A stretch of 64,000 nt of DNA from Ferriphaselus amnicola. GTDB lineage: Bacteria > Pseudomonadota > Gammaproteobacteria > Burkholderiales > Gallionellaceae. The notes under the pieces are model-generated. The model did not search any database and was not told the DNA's origin. It was given only the letters and a program-made list of their open reading frames with translations. The position numbers were made by a program, and so were the translations under genes. The stretch lies in NCBI RefSeq assembly GCF_000974685.2, contig NZ_AP018738.1, positions 1,116,001 through 1,180,000 on the forward strand. Reading direction: 5' to 3'. Of the stretch, positions 38,891-48,109 are shown piece after piece (the stretch's first letter is position 1; each line of letters begins with the position of its first letter).

Positions 38891-41007
38891 TAGTTGCTGC
38901 CAACCTCGGTCGATAGCTTCAGTCCGATCTCGGGCGGTGGTGGGAGTGGAGGCAACGTGGGCGACTCCATGTCTGGCAGAATCAAGTCGTGAGCTAGTTT
39001 GACTTTCTTTTGCTCGCCGATGATGTAGTCGTAGCGCTCGCCAGTGAAGGTGTCGGCGCGCTGGGTGTCGCGTACCAGCGTCGGTCGCAAGAAGATCATC
39101 AGATTGGTTTTGCTGCGGGCGCGGGTCTTGTAATTGAACAAGCCACCCAGCAAGGGAATGCTGCTCAGCAGCGGTACTCGCTGCATCCCGTCGCTGACCG
39201 TGTCCTGAATCAAGCCGCCGATGACTACGATCTGACCATCATCGACCAATACGGTCGAAGCTACCGCGCGCTTGTTGGTGATGACACCCGCCGCATTGGT
39301 GGTGTCCTGTAGGCTGGATACTTCTTGGTAGATTTGCAGGCGCACGGTGCCGCCTTCCGATATCTGTGGCTTGATGCGCAAGGTCAGGCCGACATCGCGC
39401 CGCTCGATGGTCTGGAACGGGGTCGGGGTGGTCGCCGCGCCGGTGGTGGCGTACTGGCCAGTGATGAAGGGAACATTCTTGCCAATGACGATGGCAGCTT
39501 CTTCGTTGTCCAGCGTCAGCAGCGTCGGCGTGGACAGGATATTGGCGTTGGCATCCGTCTCCAGCGCGCGCACCAGCAGCCCGAGATTAAGTATCTGCCC
39601 GACCCCAGGAATCGTGATCTGCCCTTTGACGATGCCGATGTTCAAGCCACGTCCAGCCGTGGTCGGATTCTGCGACACGCCGATGATGTTCTGCCCCGTC
39701 GTGCCGAAATTAGTGCCGCCGAACACCTGCGCATTGGTCTTGCCCAAACCGCTCAGGTCTTGCCATTGCACGCCGAATTCGGCGGCTTTATCGGCGGTGA
39801 CTTCAGCGATAAGCGCCTCGACATAGACCTGTGCCCGACGCACATCGAGCTTGTCCAACACAGCACGCAGATTGTTGTAGATGGCATCTGATGCGGTGAT
39901 GATGATCGAGTTGGTGGCGGGGTCGGCTTGGATGATGCCGGGTGATGTCGCAGCGGCTTGAGATGATCCCGTGCCGAATGTGGCAGAAGCACCGAGGCTT
40001 TGCACAGGTGCGGGGTTGCCTAGCGTCGAGGAGATCGACGTGCGCGCAGCTGCACTCGAACTAGCCTCGCCCTGATAGATAGCACGCAGCGTCTCGGCCA
40101 ATTTCACCGCTTCGGCGTTTTTCAGATAGACGACGTGGATGTTGCCACCATCACTGGTCGGGGTGTCCATCAGTGCCACGAACTTGCGTAACTGCGCCAG
40201 TCGCGCAGGATCACCTGAGCGCACGATCAGGCTGTTCGAGCGCGTGTCGGCAATCACCGTGAGGCGTTGTTGCGGCTCGGTCTGCGACAACGCGGCTTCA
40301 GCGAACAAACGACTGACGGTTGCGGCCACATCCACGGCTGATGCATAGCGCAGCGGTATGACTTCGGGCTCGTTGCTGTTCGGCAGGTCGATCGAGGCGA
40401 TGATCTTTTCTAGTCGCCTCAAATTGTTGGCGTAGTCGGTGATGACCAGCATGTTGCTATTTTGGTAGGCGGTGATGGTGTTGTTCGGCGCGATCAGCGG
40501 ACGCAGGATAGGCACCATCTGCACCGCCGATTCGTATCTCAACGTGATGATTTTGGTCTGGATGCGATCACCCGAGCCATGCGCGATCTCGCTAGGCCCG
40601 TAGGTGGAGCTGGGGTTCAGCTTGGCATCGGCTTCGGGCACGATCCTCACCAAGCCGTGATCTTCGATGACTGAAAAACCTTGCAGACGTAGCGCAGAGG
40701 CGAAGGCATCGTACACAGCGGAGCGCAGCATCGGCTTGGTCGAAACGATGTTGATCGCACCTTTCACTCGCGGGTCGAGCACGAAACTCTTGCCGGTGAT
40801 CTCGCTGACCACTTTGACCACGCCTTCGATGTCGGCGTTGACCAGATTCAGCGTTACGGTGTCAGGCCCAACGGGTGCCTGGGGGCGGTTGGCTATCGGT
40901 GCGGCAAGGGCAAGTTGCACCGCAGCATCGGCAGACCACGCGGGAGCGCTGCAAAGCACCATGCCTAGATAGAGCATCTCCAGCGGGATAGGGTGCAGCT
41001 TCATCAT
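38890..41007 (-). CDS. gspD: Type II secretion outer-membrane secretin GspD
   Basis: GspD forms the outer-membrane pore. The 705-residue protein has a signal peptide, the N0 domain (TVTLNLVNADIEGVVKVVSEITGKSF), N1-N3 domains with the SNMLVITDYANN-type motif, and the secretin domain ending in VPLLSSIPLLGGLFNYK near 640. Two ATGs stand in tandem; AGGAG is better spaced for the second. The end lacks a long pilotin-binding tail. Confidence 0.95.
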   Translation of the reverse strand: MMKLHPIPLEMLYLGMVLCSAPAWSADAAVQLALAAPIANRPQAPVGPDTVTLNLVNADIEGVVKVVSEITGKSFVLDPRVKGAINIVSTKPMLRSAVYDAFASALRLQGFSVIEDHGLVRIVPEADAKLNPSSTYGPSEIAHGSGDRIQTKIITLRYESAVQMVPILRPLIAPNNTITAYQNSNMLVITDYANNLRRLEKIIASIDLPNSNEPEVIPLRYASAVDVAATVSRLFAEAALSQTEPQQRLTVIADTRSNSLIVRSGDPARLAQLRKFVALMDTPTSDGGNIHVVYLKNAEAVKLAETLRAIYQGEASSSAAARTSISSTLGNPAPVQSLGASATFGTGSSQAAATSPGIIQADPATNSIIITASDAIYNNLRAVLDKLDVRRAQVYVEALIAEVTADKAAEFGVQWQDLSGLGKTNAQVFGGTNFGTTGQNIIGVSQNPTTAGRGLNIGIVKGQITIPGVGQILNLGLLVRALETDANANILSTPTLLTLDNEEAAIVIGKNVPFITGQYATTGAATTPTPFQTIERRDVGLTLRIKPQISEGGTVRLQIYQEVSSLQDTTNAAGVITNKRAVASTVLVDDGQIVVIGGLIQDTVSDGMQRVPLLSSIPLLGGLFNYKTRARSKTNLMIFLRPTLVRDTQRADTFTGERYDYIIGEQKKVKLAHDLILPDMESPTLPPLPPPPEIGLKLSTEVGSN

Positions 41008-41042
41008 TTCTCCTGACTTTTTATGCGCTACGCGGCAGCTGC

Positions 41043-41537
41043 TTAGGGGGTGAGCTTAGGTACGGGAGGGCCGCTGGGTGTCCACTCCAGTGTTTCGCGG
41101 TTGCCGGCACGCTCTAGGGTGAGGTGGTCGGTCGCGACCTCCACTAGGCGGATGCCTGGCGCGATCTCGTCACCCTCACGCACGGCGACCACCTGCTTGG
41201 CGATCTGCAACACGGCATAGCCGCGCCGTCCGGGGGTGGCGGCTACGATGCCAAGCAGCCGAATGCCCAATCCCGAGGCTGGGGCAAGCGTGGGTGCATC
41301 TGCCACACCAAACAGAACGCTGGCCGAGTTGTTCGATTCGGCCACAAGCTCGACCACCATTGCGCTTTGCTTAGGGCTCGGCGTCAACCATGCCCAAGTC
41401 CAATAGGCTGCCACGACGCTCAAGCCCATCAACGCCGTCACGGTGAGCAGAGCGACGGCGGTGGTTTGAGCAATATCCGGTCGATTCAGGGCGGGTAAGC
41501 GCATTTTTCGTGGCGGCGTAATGAAGTACGTCAGCAT
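41043..41537 (-). CDS. gspC: Type II secretion inner-membrane protein GspC
   Basis: GspC links the inner-membrane platform to the secretin. The product has one membrane helix (about residues 30-50) and a homology-region domain (GLGIRLLGIVAATPGRRGYAVL and GIRLVEVATDHLTLERAG), but no PDZ domain. It is therefore a short form of about 164 residues. The start is uncertain: an ATG twelve codons later (41504) is possible. It is the first gene of the minus-strand gsp unit, and a regulon palindrome lies just upstream. Confidence 0.85.
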   Translation of the reverse strand: MLTYFITPPRKMRLPALNRPDIAQTTAVALLTVTALMGLSVVAAYWTWAWLTPSPKQSAMVVELVAESNNSASVLFGVADAPTLAPASGLGIRLLGIVAATPGRRGYAVLQIAKQVVAVREGDEIAPGIRLVEVATDHLTLERAGNRETLEWTPSGPPVPKLTP

Positions 41538-41556
41538 AGGGAGAAACAATTCCGGC

Positions 41557-41574
41557 GTATGTGCGCTAGCGAAC
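41557..41574. promoter_or_regulatory. Palindrome GTATGTGCGCTAGCGAAC, regulon site 8
   Basis: On the minus strand it reads GTTCGCTAGCGCACATAC, one base from site 2. It sits in the 110-base gap between the divergent gspC and gspG, so it could control the whole secretion cluster. Confidence 0.7.
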
Positions 41575-41647
41575 TGAGCGAGGCGAATGGCTGCGGATAA
41601 TCCGAAACTGGCCGGAAGTGACTCGGCCAGTCAAGGGAGTGGATGAA

Positions 41648-42073
41648 GTGAGAAATAGACAGCGTGGTTTTACCTTGCTCGAAGTGATGGTCGTCGTCGT
41701 GATTCTTGGGATACTTGCCGCATTGGTGGTACCCAAGATCATCAGCCGTCCGGATGAGGCACGGGTGATGGCGGCGAAGCAGGACATCGCCAGTCTGATG
41801 CAGGCACTCAAACTGTATCGCTTGGACAATCAGCGCTATCCAGTGACTGAGCAAGGATTACAAGCACTGGCGAAGCAGCCGACCACCGCCCCGATCCCTC
41901 TTAACTGGAAGCCGGGTGGCTATGTCGAGCGTCAGCCGAAAGATCCCTGGGGCTATCCCTACCAATATTTGAATCCGGGCAGTCACGGTGAGATCGACAT
42001 TTTTAGCACCGGAGCAGATGGGGCATCGGGTGGCACAGGGAACGATGCCGACATCGGTTCATGGATGCTTTAG
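41648..42073 (+). CDS. gspG: Type II secretion major pseudopilin GspG
   Basis: GspG is the main pseudopilus subunit. The prepilin site RGFTLLEVMVV follows a six-residue leader when translation starts at the GTG chosen, which has AAGGGAG at proper spacing; an upstream in-frame GTG would give an unusually long leader. The C-terminal part shows the calcium-binding pseudopilin pattern (DPWGYPYQYLNPGSHGEIDIFS, then DGASGGTGNDADIGSW). It begins the plus-strand gsp unit. Confidence 0.96.
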   Translation: MRNRQRGFTLLEVMVVVVILGILAALVVPKIISRPDEARVMAAKQDIASLMQALKLYRLDNQRYPVTEQGLQALAKQPTTAPIPLNWKPGGYVERQPKDPWGYPYQYLNPGSHGEIDIFSTGADGASGGTGNDADIGSWML

Positions 42074-42076
42074 CTG

Positions 42077-42601
42077 ATGTCAAAACTCATTAAATCAATC
42101 GATTGCTGTCGTGGCTTCACGTTGATTGAGTTATTGGTCGTGCTGCTCATCATGGGCCTGTTGATCGGCTTGGTCAGCGCGGTAGCGCAGCCGGATGAAA
42201 AAGCGCTGTTGCGCGTCGAGGCCGAACGCTTAGCCCAATTGCTCGATCTGGCCGCTACCGAATCGCGTTCCTCAGGTCGTATCCTCGCGTGGACGGCTGA
42301 TCGATCCAGTTACCGCTTCTGGCGTCAAAGCGAGGATCAACGCTGGATGGTGATCGTGGACAACGACCTGCTACGCGCTCGTGCATTGCCGCACGGTATG
42401 GCGATCTCAGCACTGTATGTGGAAAACCATCGCGTCTCAGAGTCGATGCGAGTGGAGTTCGATGCCGAGGGATCGGCACTAGCCTTTCGGCTCGAACTTA
42501 GCTTGGGTGCTGCACGCCTGACGGTGGCGAACTCGCCCCTAGGCGAGGTACGGGTGATGCCAGAAGGAGGGCGGGCGAATGCGAAATTTGCAGCTCTATA
42601 A
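42077..42601 (+). CDS. gspH: Type II secretion minor pseudopilin GspH
   Basis: The prepilin peptidase site RGFTLIELLVV lies 12 residues from the start, followed by the N-terminal helix and a beta-rich GspH/FimT domain. The product has 174 residues. It sits 3 bases after gspG and overlaps gspI by 23 bases. Confidence 0.9.
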   Translation: MSKLIKSIDCCRGFTLIELLVVLLIMGLLIGLVSAVAQPDEKALLRVEAERLAQLLDLAATESRSSGRILAWTADRSSYRFWRQSEDQRWMVIVDNDLLRARALPHGMAISALYVENHRVSESMRVEFDAEGSALAFRLELSLGAARLTVANSPLGEVRVMPEGGRANAKFAAL

Positions 42602-42971
42602 GCGAGGATTCACCTTGGTCGAAGTGCTGGTCGCTTTGGCGATTGTTTCGATCGCACTGCTGGCATCGTTGCGAGTGGCAGGTGCGGCAACCAACAGCGC
42701 GAGCGATCTGCGCGCGCGACTGTTTGCTAGTTGGGTAGCCGAGAGTCTATTAGCTGAGCAGCGCGCCCGCGGAATTTGGCTACCCGTCGGGTTGCGGCGC
42801 GGTAGCGAACGTCAAGGCGGCATGGACTTTGTTTGGCGTGAGGAGGTGGTGGCAACGCCGAATGCAGCTTTCCGGCGTGTCGATGTGCGGGTGTTCACAA
42901 TCGCCGATGAGTCGTACGCACTGGCGCATCTGGTCGGTTTCATCGTGCAACCCGTAGCAGGCTCGCCATGA
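42579..42971 (+). CDS. gspI: Type II secretion minor pseudopilin GspI
   Basis: The 130-residue product has the prepilin motif RGFTLVEVLVALAI after eight residues and the short GspI globular domain. GspI nucleates the pseudopilus tip with J and K. AGGAGGG precedes the ATG inside the end of gspH, indicating translational coupling. Confidence 0.93.
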   Translation: MRNLQLYKRGFTLVEVLVALAIVSIALLASLRVAGAATNSASDLRARLFASWVAESLLAEQRARGIWLPVGLRRGSERQGGMDFVWREEVVATPNAAFRRVDVRVFTIADESYALAHLVGFIVQPVAGSP

Positions 42972-43555
42972 GGCCACGTCCACACGGTTTTACCCTGATC
43001 GAACTGCTCACGGCGTTGCTGATACTGGCTTTATTGGCGCTGATGTCGTATCGAGGGCTGGCTGCCGTGCTCGATACTCGTTCGCACCTTAGTCAGGAGT
43101 CGTCGAAATGGCGGCAGGTGAACGCCTTCTTTGCCCGCTTCGAGCGCGATATCCAACTGGCTGCACCTCGCCCGACACGCATCGAGACTGGCTCAGTTGC
43201 CGCGTGGCTGGGACGTCCCGATTCGAAGCTGGGGGCTCATTTGGAATTCAGTCGCTTCGCGACCAACGAAGGCATCGATGCACCCAGACGGTTGGCCTAC
43301 CATTTGAACGACAAGCAGGAGATCGAGTTGTGGCTGTGGAACGGTCTGGATGGCGCGCCGGGGCAATTACCCGAGCATCATGTTGTGCTCACCGGGGTGA
43401 CTCGATTCGAGCTGCACTACCTTGCGGCTGACCTGACTTGGGTGGATACGTGGTCAGCGACGCAGAGCAATTTGCGCACTCTCCGTGCCTTGCGGGTACG
43501 CATCTTCCTCGCCTCGGGCGAGGAGATCGTCCGCGTATTCGGGCTGGGATCGTGA
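42968..43555 (+). CDS. gspJ: Type II secretion minor pseudopilin GspJ
   Basis: The 195-residue protein has a prepilin site HGFTLIELLTALLI at residue 6 and a typical GspJ domain (SYRGLAAVLDTRSHL, then FFARFERDIQLAAPRPTR). It overlaps gspI by four bases and gspK by four bases. Confidence 0.94.
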   Translation: MRPRPHGFTLIELLTALLILALLALMSYRGLAAVLDTRSHLSQESSKWRQVNAFFARFERDIQLAAPRPTRIETGSVAAWLGRPDSKLGAHLEFSRFATNEGIDAPRRLAYHLNDKQEIELWLWNGLDGAPGQLPEHHVVLTGVTRFELHYLAADLTWVDTWSATQSNLRTLRALRVRIFLASGEEIVRVFGLGS

Positions 43556-44466
43556 GAGCGCGCCAAGCAGGTGCCGCCATCGTCCTCGCTATGGCCGTGG
43601 TCGCACTATCCGCGTTGGCAGCGACTGCGATGATGAGCGCGCAGAGTGTGTGGGCGCGGCAGAGTGAGCTTGCTGCCGATCATATTCAAGCGCAGATGTT
43701 GGTTCAGGTAGGCGTGGATTGGACGCGCGCCGTGTTAAGTGATGATAAACGAGTCAGCAATGAGGATCATCTGGCGGAACCGTGGGCCTTGCGTTTGCCG
43801 TCGATACCGGTGGAGAACGGCAGCTTGCAAGGGCATATCGAAGACCAGCAGGGCAAGTTCAACCTCAACAACCTGATCCAAGACGGCAAGATCGACCCGT
43901 ATCAATTGGCGCATTTTCAGAGACTATTATCTACGCTGAGTTTACCCCCGGCGTTGGCTGAGTCGCTTGCCGACTGGATCGACGAAGACAGCGAGCCACA
44001 GCCGCAAGCCGGAGCCGAAGATGGCTATTATCTGGGCTTGCAGCCACCGTATCTGGCTGCGAATCGACCTTTGATCGACGTGGCCGAACTGGCGCTGGTA
44101 CGTGGATACGACAGCAAGGTGCGTACCCGTCTGCGTCCCTATATCTCGGCTTTGCCATTCACTACCCCCGTCAATGTGAACACCGCGTCAGCTGAAGTGC
44201 TCGCTGCGGTGATCGATGAGCTAGATCTGCAGGGGGCACGTGCCCTGGTTGTCAGGCGAGATCGTGCGTATTTTCGTGACTACTCCGAGTTTCTTAATCA
44301 GCTTCCCAAAGGTGTGATCGCCGCCAGCGACAAGGTGGCTTTCGCAAGTGACTATTTTCTAGTACAGATGCGCGTCTCCATCGGCAGTGCTCAGGCGCGT
44401 AGTACTGCGCTATTGGTACGAACCGATACGGGCTGGACAGATGTACTGTGGCGCAAGATGTTATGA
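43552..44466 (+). CDS. gspK: Type II secretion minor pseudopilin GspK
   Basis: GspK caps the pseudopilus tip. The product, from the GTG overlapping the gspJ stop, has 304 residues. It shows a variant leader (RQAGAAIVLAMAVVALSAL, lacking Glu5 as usual for GspK), a large insert domain (FNLNNL, DWIDEDSEPQ), and helix-hairpin-helix-like VNVNTASAEVLAAV near 205. A longer frame would read through gspJ. Confidence 0.92.
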   Translation: MRARQAGAAIVLAMAVVALSALAATAMMSAQSVWARQSELAADHIQAQMLVQVGVDWTRAVLSDDKRVSNEDHLAEPWALRLPSIPVENGSLQGHIEDQQGKFNLNNLIQDGKIDPYQLAHFQRLLSTLSLPPALAESLADWIDEDSEPQPQAGAEDGYYLGLQPPYLAANRPLIDVAELALVRGYDSKVRTRLRPYISALPFTTPVNVNTASAEVLAAVIDELDLQGARALVVRRDRAYFRDYSEFLNQLPKGVIAASDKVAFASDYFLVQMRVSIGSAQARSTALLVRTDTGWTDVLWRKML

Positions 44467-45662
44467 GCGTGCTGCGCATCTACGGCAATTTGTTAGAACC
44501 GGCACTGCACTGCCGCTGGGCTTTGTTCAATGCCGGAGCGGAAGCGATGCTTGGGGACGGGCAACTCGCCGATCTTCCCAAGCACGCCGAGCGTTGCCAG
44601 TTGCTGCTTCCCGCTGCGCAAGTACTGCTGATGCGCGCGCGTATTCCTCACGGAGCCAAGCGTCATGCCAGCTCATTGCTGGCGTTTGCGCTTGAAGAGC
44701 AGACCGCTAGCGAGCCGGACACCAATCACGTTAGTTACTTGGGCGCAGTGGGCGATGAGGATGTGCTGGCCGTGATCGACAAGCGCGGCTTGGCCACTTG
44801 GCTGGCTGCTCTGAGTGCCGTCGGCGTGGTGGTGGATGAAGTGCATTGCGAGACTTTGCTGCTGAATAGGAACGTAGGCGAGTGGAGTTTGCAATGGAAC
44901 GGCAGCGAAGGGATGGTGCGCACTGGCGAGTTCGAGGGCGCAGCAACCGATATGGGCGACCGCGACTCGCCGCCGATGTTGCTGGGTCTGTTGCTTGACG
45001 AAGCCAAAACTCAGAATGCTCTGCCGAGTTCGATCGCACTTTATGTGAATGCGCCGGAAGCTGTGCCGGATTTGCAGGTATGGCAAGCGAAACTGGGCGT
45101 TGACTTACGGAATGCCGGTGTTTGGAATAGCGGGTTGGCTGTGTCAGAGACAACTGTCAATCTGGTACGGCCACCGCGTCGTTGGCGCGCATTGTCGGGG
45201 TTGACGACGCGGCTGCGTCCGGCACTGTGGATCGTGGGGGCGACCTTGCTCCTGCACACCGTGGCGCTGCTGAGTGATTGGGCCTTGCTCGCCAGCCAGC
45301 AGCGCAGCATACGGCAGCAGATGGTCACTCAGTTCCGTCAGACCTTTCCCGATGCGGTTGCCGTGGCCGATCCAGTGTTGCAGATGCGTCGCAAACTGAG
45401 CGATGCGCGTCATGCGGCAGGCCAGCCGGACAGCAGTGATTTTTTGCCGATGATCGAACGGGTAGGGGCTGTCATGCAGACGCTGCCGCTGGGTAGCGTG
45501 CGAGCGGTGGCCTACGAATCTGGGCGGATGACGTTGGAACTCTTGCCGCAAGAAGTTGAAACGGGACACGCTATCGAAGCGCGTCTGCGTGAGCGTGGTT
45601 TGAAGGTGGAATCGCCCGCCACCGTAGGCACGCAGCGGGTAGTGATCGTGAGTGCGCCATGA
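44463..45662 (+). CDS. gspL: Type II secretion inner-membrane protein GspL
   Basis: GspL recruits GspE to the membrane. The 399-residue protein has an actin-like cytoplasmic domain (about 1-240), one membrane helix (near 260-280) and a periplasmic ferredoxin-like domain (MIERVGAVMQTLPLGSVRAVAYESG near 322). I start at the ATG overlapping the gspK stop by four bases. Confidence 0.92.
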   Translation: MSVLRIYGNLLEPALHCRWALFNAGAEAMLGDGQLADLPKHAERCQLLLPAAQVLLMRARIPHGAKRHASSLLAFALEEQTASEPDTNHVSYLGAVGDEDVLAVIDKRGLATWLAALSAVGVVVDEVHCETLLLNRNVGEWSLQWNGSEGMVRTGEFEGAATDMGDRDSPPMLLGLLLDEAKTQNALPSSIALYVNAPEAVPDLQVWQAKLGVDLRNAGVWNSGLAVSETTVNLVRPPRRWRALSGLTTRLRPALWIVGATLLLHTVALLSDWALLASQQRSIRQQMVTQFRQTFPDAVAVADPVLQMRRKLSDARHAAGQPDSSDFLPMIERVGAVMQTLPLGSVRAVAYESGRMTLELLPQEVETGHAIEARLRERGLKVESPATVGTQRVVIVSAP

Positions 45663-46150
45663 AAATCCAGTGGCTGCGATTTTGGCAATCACGCGCTCCT
45701 AAGGAGCGCAGAATCATCGCGTATGCAGGGGCGATTCTGCTGGTGTTGAGCTACGTTTGGCTTATGCAACTAGGCTGGACAGCACACGTGCGCTTGCGTG
45801 CGAGTGTCACTGAGTTGGCAGCGCAAGCCCATCGTTTGGCGCAGCAGGCGTCAGAGATCGAGCGTTTGCGCCTAAGCGCGTCTCCCACCGCGTCGGCAAC
45901 CGATCTGCGCGTGATCGTGCAAGCGCAAACCAACGCAGCTGGGCTGGCTCAAGCGCTGGTCAAACTGGATGCGCCGGATGCGAATCAAGTGATGGTGGTG
46001 TTCGGAGCTTTACCGTTTAAGGCATGGCTTGATCTCTTGGTCGGTTTACAAGCGCAAAACGTGCGGCTAGCAAGCTGTCGTATCGAGGCATTGTCCGCGC
46101 CTGGCATGGTCAGCTTGACGGCGACCCTGCAACGCACCGCCCAGCCATGA
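45659..46150 (+). CDS. gspM: Type II secretion inner-membrane protein GspM
   Basis: GspM partners GspL in the platform. The 163-residue product has an N-terminal membrane helix (about 22-42), a coiled-coil region (AAQAHRLAQQASEIERLRL) and a small periplasmic domain. It overlaps gspL and gspN by four bases each. Confidence 0.9.
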   Translation: MKIQWLRFWQSRAPKERRIIAYAGAILLVLSYVWLMQLGWTAHVRLRASVTELAAQAHRLAQQASEIERLRLSASPTASATDLRVIVQAQTNAAGLAQALVKLDAPDANQVMVVFGALPFKAWLDLLVGLQAQNVRLASCRIEALSAPGMVSLTATLQRTAQP

Positions 46151-46887
46151 AGCGTTGGCAGTGGGTATCGATCGGATTGGCGAGCTACGCGATCAGCTTG
46201 ATGGTAACTGCCCCTGCGATCTTGCTCGAACCGGCACTCCGAAATCTCGGCTATCCGCACCTTCGACTACTTGCGGCGCAAGGCACGGTGTGGTCAGGCA
46301 GCGCGACTTTAGAGGTGCTAGGTTCAGATGAACGCAGCGGGCTGAGCAAGGCGTTGGCTTGGCAGGTGTTGCCACAGTCGTTGTTGCTTGGACAGTTGCG
46401 GGTGATGGTCACGATAGATAGCTCGCAAACATTTCCGCTGACATTGACTTACTCAGGCTGGGCGCTGGAGCAGGCCGAACTGCGTTTGCCTGCGGGGATC
46501 ATCGGGCTGAACGTAGAGCGGCTCGCCCCCTTGGGGCTGACGGGAGACTTGTTCGTGCACATCACGACTCTTTCTTTTAAGCAGAGGCAACTGCGGGGCA
46601 ACGCTACGGTGCAATGGCACCATGCAGGGTCGGTGCTGACACCTATCTCACCCTTGGGTGACTACCAGTTTGATTGGCACAGGCGTGACACGCGTACGCA
46701 GATCGCGCTGCGTACCGTGCAAGGCGAGTTGCAGCTTGAAGGGCAGGGGAGTTGGGCTGCGGGGGAGTCAGCAGACTTTCTGGTGCTTGCCCAAGTCCCA
46801 CCGCAACTTCAGCCACAACTCGCGCCGCTGTTGCGCCTGATCGCGCTGGAACGTGAGGCTGGCGTGTTCGAGCTTCAGTTACGGTGA
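46147..46887 (+). CDS. gspN: Type II secretion protein GspN
   Basis: The 246-residue protein has an N-terminal membrane helix and the GspN pattern (LRLLAAQGTVWSGSATLEV, then WQVLPQSLLLGQLRV). GspN is an accessory subunit present in many beta- and gammaproteobacterial systems. It ends the plus-strand gsp unit. No prepilin peptidase gene (gspO) is in the window, so processing must rely on a pilD elsewhere. Confidence 0.88.
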   Translation: MKRWQWVSIGLASYAISLMVTAPAILLEPALRNLGYPHLRLLAAQGTVWSGSATLEVLGSDERSGLSKALAWQVLPQSLLLGQLRVMVTIDSSQTFPLTLTYSGWALEQAELRLPAGIIGLNVERLAPLGLTGDLFVHITTLSFKQRQLRGNATVQWHHAGSVLTPISPLGDYQFDWHRRDTRTQIALRTVQGELQLEGQGSWAAGESADFLVLAQVPPQLQPQLAPLLRLIALEREAGVFELQLR

Positions 46888-46901
46888 GCTTGCAAGCAGG
46901 A

Positions 46902-47324
46902 TCACTTTGCAGTCTTAACCACCAAATGATTATTCACGTCCTTGACACCGCTCACCGCTTCAGCCAGTGACTTGGCCTGGTCGCTATTCTTATCGCTATC
47001 CACCGTGCCGCTCAAGGTGACCACGCCTTTGACGGTATCCACGCTGATCTGCAAAGTCTTGAGACCCGGCTCGGCAAAGATGGCGGCTTTGACCTTGGTT
47101 GTGATCTCGGCATCACTGATCGCCACACCCGCCTTGTCGCTTTGTTCTTCGATCTTATCGGATGTCTTTTCGGCACTTTCGCTGATCTTGTTGCCGACAT
47201 CCTCTGCGGCCTGATCCAGCTTTTTGCCCGTGGATTCGGCGTTCTCGTGCTTCTCACAAGCGGCTAGGCCGGCGACCAAAAACATCGAGAGTCCAATCAA
47301 TTTGATGCTGTCTGCTGTCTTCAT
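46902..47324 (-). CDS. BON-domain lipoprotein (OsmY-like)
   Basis: The 140-residue product has a lipobox (VAGLAAC near residue 23), a Lys/Glu/Ser-rich helical linker, and one BON domain from about 71 (DAEITTKVKAAIFAEPGLKTLQISVDTVKGVVTLSGTVDS). BON domains bind phospholipid and appear in osmotic-stress proteins. It is divergent from csbD, with a regulon palindrome between them. Confidence 0.88.
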   Translation of the reverse strand: MKTADSIKLIGLSMFLVAGLAACEKHENAESTGKKLDQAAEDVGNKISESAEKTSDKIEEQSDKAGVAISDAEITTKVKAAIFAEPGLKTLQISVDTVKGVVTLSGTVDSDKNSDQAKSLAEAVSGVKDVNNHLVVKTAK

Positions 47325-47422
47325 GGTGATTCCTTTCGCGGTTGATTTAAGGAGAGCGGATCGTCTGTCAAATCTAGCTGATCGCTTAACCAGTTGTGGT
47401 TATCCGCTGTAAGTCTTCCGCT

Positions 47423-47444
47423 CTCTGTGCGCTGTCGCACAGAG
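47423..47444. promoter_or_regulatory. Palindrome CTCTGTGCGCTGTCGCACAG, regulon site 4
   Basis: A perfect nine-base inverted repeat (CTCTGTGCG/CGCACAGAG) stands between the divergent BON-lipoprotein and csbD genes, about 100 and 130 bases from their starts. It fits GTKCG-N4-CGYACA. Confidence 0.65.
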
Positions 47445-47572
47445 AAGCAGAAAGGGAAGGAAGAGTATCGGTTCTGTGCTCATCCTTAGTCATGGATAGG
47501 GCGCGTCTTTACCGACCCTCAACGGGGATTTCCCTCTACGGTCGGTTCAACTCAATCATTAGGAGACACAAC

Positions 47573-47797
47573 ATGAACTGGGATCGTATCGAAGGTAACT
47601 GGAAGCAATTTAAAGGCACCGTCAAACAACAGTGGGGCAAGCTCACCGACGATCAGCTAGACGTGATCGCAGGTAAGCGCGATCACTTGGCGGGGAAGAT
47701 TCAAGAGACCTACGGCGTCACTAAAGACGAGGCCGAGAAGCAGTTGACGGCTTGGCAAGTGCGTCAAAAGGAAGCCGACGCGAAGCACGCAAAATAA
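47573..47797 (+). CDS. CsbD-family stress protein
   Basis: The 74-residue hydrophilic protein begins MNWDRIEGNWKQFKGTVKQQWGKL and matches the CsbD/YjbJ family of general stress proteins throughout. The molecular role is unknown. AGGAG lies 7 bases before the ATG. It heads a plus-strand run of envelope and stress genes. Confidence 0.93.
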   Translation: MNWDRIEGNWKQFKGTVKQQWGKLTDDQLDVIAGKRDHLAGKIQETYGVTKDEAEKQLTAWQVRQKEADAKHAK

Positions 47798-47843
47798 CTC
47801 GTCAGGGGTGCAAGCCCCTAACTACCGATTGTGGAGGTGTGAA

Positions 47844-48059
47844 ATGAGCACAAGATCAAGATTATCGATGAATGCAGTGGCCGTGGCCGCTTTGCTTGTA
47901 TTGGCGGGATGTTCTGGCATGAGCGCACGGGAAAAGAACACCGCAATCGGCGCTGGTGTCGGTGCGGTAGGCGGAGCCATCTTAACGGGTGGTAGTACGG
48001 TCGGCACAGTCGGTGGCGCAGCAGTCGGCGGCATCATTGGGCACGAGATCAAGAAATAG
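47844..48059 (+). CDS. Glycine-zipper lipoprotein
   Basis: The 71-residue product has a lipobox (LVLAGC near residue 22) and a glycine-zipper segment (TAIGAGVGAVGGAILTGGS, then GGAAVGGIIGHEI), like the OsmB/SlyB-type outer-membrane lipoproteins. GGAGG precedes the chosen ATG; the longer frame has no ribosome site. Confidence 0.85.
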   Translation: MSTRSRLSMNAVAVAALLVLAGCSGMSAREKNTAIGAGVGAVGGAILTGGSTVGTVGGAAVGGIIGHEIKK

Positions 48060-48109
48060 GCTGGCTGCACCTGTGACGCGGGTGGTTCGCCCTTACTAGG
48101 AGATTAGCA

